Assembly (NCBI RefSeq): GCF_002924365.1
Contig: NZ_PQWB01000024.1
Location: forward strand, 1-64,000
Reading direction: 5' to 3'
Length of the DNA stretch: 64,000 nt
Source: Chromobacterium alticapitis
Lineage (GTDB): Bacteria; Pseudomonadota; Gammaproteobacteria; Burkholderiales; Chromobacteriaceae
In this document: in pieces, positions 60,971 through 64,000 of the stretch
How the letters are laid out: every line of letters begins with the position of its first letter
Position numbering within the stretch: position 1 is the first letter of the stretch
The notes under the pieces: model-generated
What the model was told of the DNA's origin: nothing
Databases searched by the model: none
The model's input: the letters and a program-made list of their open reading frames with translations, nothing else
Program-made: the position numbers and the translations under genes

Positions 60971-61690
60971 ATGTCCATTTCCAGCATCTCCGGCGGCTAC
61001 GGTGCCTACGCCCCGCCCATGCACGGAGCCAACTGCCAATGCCCCGCCTGCCAGCAATTGCGGGCGGACGCCGCGGGCGTGCCCGCGGCGGCGGGAACGG
61101 CTGTCCAGCAGGCTGGCGCGGCGGCGGCTACCGGCGACGCGTCTTCGAACCGCTCCGGCTCCGGCGATGCGGATTCCCACAGCGGCGGCGCCTCCGCATC
61201 GAATAGCCAGAGCGTCAATCCCGCCACGCCCAAATCTCCCGATGGCAAGCCGCTGAACGAGGCGCAGCAGAAGGAAGTGAGCGAACTCAAATCGCGCGAC
61301 ACCGATGTGCGCCGCCACGAGGCCGCGCACCAGGCCGCAGGCGGCTCGCTGGCCGGCGCCGCCAGCTTCACTTTTGAGCAGGGACCGGACGGCAAACAGT
61401 ACGCGATAGGGGGCGAGGTGCCCATCCAGGTCAGCCGCGGCGGCACGCCCGAGGAAACCATACGCAACGCGCAAACGGTGCGCGCCGCCGCCTTGGCGCC
61501 GTCCGACCCGTCCGGGCAGGACCGCGCGGTGGCGGCCGAGGCCTCTCAGATTGAGCAGCAGGCCCGCGTGGAGCTGCTGCAAAAGCAAAGCGGCAAGGCG
61601 CCGCTCTCGCCGCTGGAAAAGGCCCAGCAAGCAAATGCCCCGGCAGGCAGCCAAGCCAAGCCGGGGCAATACGTCGATACCTACGCCTAA
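60971..61690 (+). CDS. SprA-type putative metalloprotease
   Basis: 239 aa. The centre carries VRRHEAAHQAAGG (HExxH-like, near residue 114-118) in a context shared with the SprA-related/CJM1_0395 family of putative metalloproteases. The N-terminus has a NCQCPAC cluster (residues 18-24) that may bind metal, followed by a Gly/Ser/Ala-rich linker. No signal peptide. Function is unknown. It ends 1 nt before the convergent ATPase stop. Confidence 0.75.
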   Translation: MSISSISGGYGAYAPPMHGANCQCPACQQLRADAAGVPAAAGTAVQQAGAAAATGDASSNRSGSGDADSHSGGASASNSQSVNPATPKSPDGKPLNEAQQKEVSELKSRDTDVRRHEAAHQAAGGSLAGAASFTFEQGPDGKQYAIGGEVPIQVSRGGTPEETIRNAQTVRAAALAPSDPSGQDRAVAAEASQIEQQARVELLQKQSGKAPLSPLEKAQQANAPAGSQAKPGQYVDTYA

Positions 61691-61691
61691 A

Positions 61692-64000
61692 TCAAGCTTT
61701 CACCGAGCGCGCCAGCCGCAGGCCGTTGGCAATCACGATCAGGCTGCTGCCCACATCGGCGAACACCGCCATCCACAGGCTGGCCACGCCCATCAATGCC
61801 AGGGCGAAGAACACCAGCTTGATGGCAAGCGCGACAGCGATATTGGTCTTCAGCACGCGGGCGGTGCGCCGAGCGTGGGCCAGCAGGTCCGCCAGCCGGG
61901 ACAGCTTGTCATCCATCAGCGCCGCGCCGGCGGTTTCCAGCGCGCTGTCCGAACCCGCCGCGCCCATGGCGATGCCCAGGTCCGCCTGGGCCAGGGCCGG
62001 CGCGTCGTTGATGCCGTCGCCCACCATGGCCACCTTGCCGCCTTGCTGCAGCTGCTCGATATGGCGCAGCTTGTCCTGCGGCAGCAAACCGCCATGCGCC
62101 GCGCCGACACCGGTCAGCCTGCCCACCGCCGCCGCCACCTGCGGGCTGTCGCCGCTGAGCATCACGGTGCGCACACCCAACTGTTTGAGGCGGGCAATGG
62201 TCGCCGCCGCGTCCGGGCGCACCTGGTCCGCCACCGCCAGCACCGCCAAAGCCTGCTTGCCGTCCAGCAAAACCAGCGCACCCTCGCCCGCCACGTCCAG
62301 CGCCTGCAGCGTCTGCTCCAGCAGCGGCGTCAGCGCGCCTTGCTCATCGGCCAGCCGGCGGCTGCCCAGCTGCAAATGACGGCCGTCCACCCAGCCGCTG
62401 ACGCCGCGGCCAACCAGCTCGCTCACCTGGTCCGCGGCCGGCGGCGCGATGCCGCGTTGCGCCGCCTCGTCCAACACCGCCTTGGCCAAGGGGTGGGTGG
62501 AATGGCTGTCCAGCGCGGCGGCGCAGGCCAGCGCGGTGTTCTCGTCCTTCTCAGACAGGGAGATCACTCGAGTCACGCGCGGCTCGCCTTGCGTCAGCGT
62601 GCCGGTCTTGTCGAAACAGACCGTATCGATGCGGGCGGCCATTTCCAGCGGCGCGCCGCCTTTCACCAGCAAGCCATGTCGCGCGGCTGAGGCCAGGGCG
62701 CTGACCACCGTCACCGGCGTGGCGATCACCAACGCGCAAGGGCAGGCGATCACCAGCATCACCAGCGCGCTGTAGATAGCCTGATGCCAGGGCAGCAAGC
62801 CCGTCAGCGGCGCGATGACGGCGAACAGGGCCGCCAACGCCAGCACCACCGGCGTGTAAACGGCGGCGAAGCGGTCGATGAAACGTTGCGTCGGCGCCTT
62901 GGCCGCCTGCGCGTCGCGTACGGTAGCGATGATGCGGGCCAGCACCGAGCCGGACGCCGCCGCCGTGGTTTCGATTTCCACCACGCCGCTGCCGTTGATG
63001 CTGCCGGCGAAGACCGACTCCTGCGGGCCCTTGTCCCTGGGCAGGCTCTCTCCGGTGATAGGCGCCTCATTAAAGCTGCTGTGCCCCGAGACGATGCGGC
63101 CATCCAGCGGCACGCGCTCGCCCGGCCGCACTCGCACGCGACTGCCCACGCCCACCTCCGCGGCCGGCGACTCGCGCCAGCCCTGGCCATCCGCCACCCA
63201 GGCCGTCTCCGGCGCCAGCGCCATCAGCGCGCGCACCGCCTCGCCAGCGCGGGATAAGGACATGGCCTCCAGCCGCTCGGCGATGGCGAACAGGAACAGC
63301 ACCATGGCCGCCTCCGGCCATTGGCCGATCAGCATGGCGCCTATCACCGCCACCGACATCAGGAAATGGATATTCAGCGTGCGGCTGGACAAGGCGATCC
63401 AGCCCTTTTTCAGCGTGGGGACGCCGCCCAGCAAAATGGAAGCCAGCGCCAGCCCAGCCACGGCGTACTGGCCGTCGCCCAGGCTCCAGGCCGCCGCTTC
63501 CGCCGCCGCGGCCGTCAAACCGGAAGCCGCCAGCAGCCAATTGCCTTTGTGGGTGGAAACCACCGGCGCGGCGGCCTGCTCGCCGCCGCCCAACTCCACC
63601 GCCTGCATGCCCACCTTGGAGATGGCGCGCTTGACCTCGTCCAGATGCGGCAGATCATGCTGCAGCAGCAGCACGCGTTCGATGAAATTGAATTCCAGCG
63701 CCACCACGCCGCTCATGCCGCCCAAAGCCTTTTCAATCAGCCTGGCCTCGGTTGGGCAGTCCATGGCCTGGATTTGCAGACGCGAGCGCTTGGCGCCCTG
63801 CCCCTGGCCCAAGCGCACCCGGGCCGGCGCGGCGTCGTCGCGGTCATGCGAGCAGCCCGCGCCATGCTTGTGCCCATGATGATGGTCGTGGTCATGCGCA
63901 TGATCATCGCCGTGATCGTGGGAAGGTGCCGCGCCATGTTGGCGAACCTGCGCAGGCTGATCGTCATGGCCATGCGCGTGCCCATGGCCGCAGCCTCCGC
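61692..64000 (-). CDS. Zn/Cd/Pb-translocating P1B-type ATPase (5' end outside the window)
   Basis: At least 768 residues. The reading frame stays open from a GTG at 63818 to the window edge, so the start is missing. The edge region encodes a very His-rich segment (HDHGDDHAHDHDHHHGHKHG), then a metal-binding domain with MDCPTEA in place of CxxC, the TGES motif, IACPCALVIATP (metal-binding CPC), the phosphorylation site DKTGTLTQG and GDGINDAPAL. This is the ZntA/CadA type that exports Zn, Cd and Pb from the cytoplasm. Confidence 0.9.
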   Translation of the reverse strand, partial: GGCGHGHAHGHDDQPAQVRQHGAAPSHDHGDDHAHDHDHHHGHKHGAGCSHDRDDAAPARVRLGQGQGAKRSRLQIQAMDCPTEARLIEKALGGMSGVVALEFNFIERVLLLQHDLPHLDEVKRAISKVGMQAVELGGGEQAAAPVVSTHKGNWLLAASGLTAAAAEAAAWSLGDGQYAVAGLALASILLGGVPTLKKGWIALSSRTLNIHFLMSVAVIGAMLIGQWPEAAMVLFLFAIAERLEAMSLSRAGEAVRALMALAPETAWVADGQGWRESPAAEVGVGSRVRVRPGERVPLDGRIVSGHSSFNEAPITGESLPRDKGPQESVFAGSINGSGVVEIETTAAASGSVLARIIATVRDAQAAKAPTQRFIDRFAAVYTPVVLALAALFAVIAPLTGLLPWHQAIYSALVMLVIACPCALVIATPVTVVSALASAARHGLLVKGGAPLEMAARIDTVCFDKTGTLTQGEPRVTRVISLSEKDENTALACAAALDSHSTHPLAKAVLDEAAQRGIAPPAADQVSELVGRGVSGWVDGRHLQLGSRRLADEQGALTPLLEQTLQALDVAGEGALVLLDGKQALAVLAVADQVRPDAAATIARLKQLGVRTVMLSGDSPQVAAAVGRLTGVGAAHGGLLPQDKLRHIEQLQQGGKVAMVGDGINDAPALAQADLGIAMGAAGSDSALETAGAALMDDKLSRLADLLAHARRTARVLKTNIAVALAIKLVFFALALMGVASLWMAVFADVGSSLIVIANGLRLARSVKA

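Overview
The window looks like chromosome from a Neisseriales betaproteobacterium, most probably Chromobacterium or a close relative such as Aquitalea or Vogesella. The reasons are high-GC coding sequence, the betaproteobacterial order ndk-rlmN-pilF-rodZ-ispG-hisS-yfgM-bamB-der-hfq-hflX-hflK-hflC-hisZ-purA, a ccoNOQP-ccoG-fixH respiratory locus, a tryptophanase gene and SgrR-type regulators. The genus is an inference. I saw no prophage, insertion sequence or CRISPR array.

Left part (1-8.9 kb): a consensus-like promoter at the left edge fires out of the window and resembles a stable-RNA promoter. It is followed by rnr (RNase R), four nearly identical tRNA-Leu(CAG) genes behind one consensus promoter, a DHA2-type drug exporter, a secreted phosphoesterase lipoprotein and a divergent dihaem cytochrome c peroxidase.

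Housekeeping block (8.9-24.3 kb, all minus strand): ndk to purA, covering RNA modification, pilus assembly, cell shape, isoprenoid synthesis, His-tRNA charging, outer-membrane assembly, ribosome assembly, Hfq, the HflKC protease regulators and purine/histidine enzymes. It is punctuated by several hairpin terminators, so it is probably a chain of overlapping transcription units.

Middle (24.3-42.1 kb): a SPOR-domain protein, a degenerate EAL-HDOD protein, aroC, and an ethanolamine catabolic operon (eat-eutB-eutC) behind a sigma-54 promoter. Then come a highly structured non-coding spacer, a 2OG-Fe(II) oxygenase, an alpha/beta hydrolase, an MFS exporter divergent from an SgrR-family regulator, a small heat-shock protein behind a sigma-32-like promoter, pepN and an M61 protease.

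Right part (42.2-64 kb): the cbb3 oxidase operon behind an FNR/ANR box with a leader of over 300 nt; a second SgrR-family gene divergent from a truncated MFS gene; YbaK, methyltransferase and GST genes; tnaA preceded by a previously unannotated TnaC-like leader peptide; a POT peptide transporter; and a four-gene cassette (ArnT-like, ArnC/GtrB-like, GtrA-like, ChbG/NaxD-like) that resembles lipid A hexosamine modification loci. The window closes with a pseudouridine synthase, a thioesterase, an SprA-type putative metalloprotease and a Zn/Cd/Pb P-type ATPase that runs off the right edge.

The most notable items are the TnaC arrest-peptide candidate, the nested-helix element at 31.8 kb, a sequence block shared by the two SgrR promoter regions, and the lipid A cassette.
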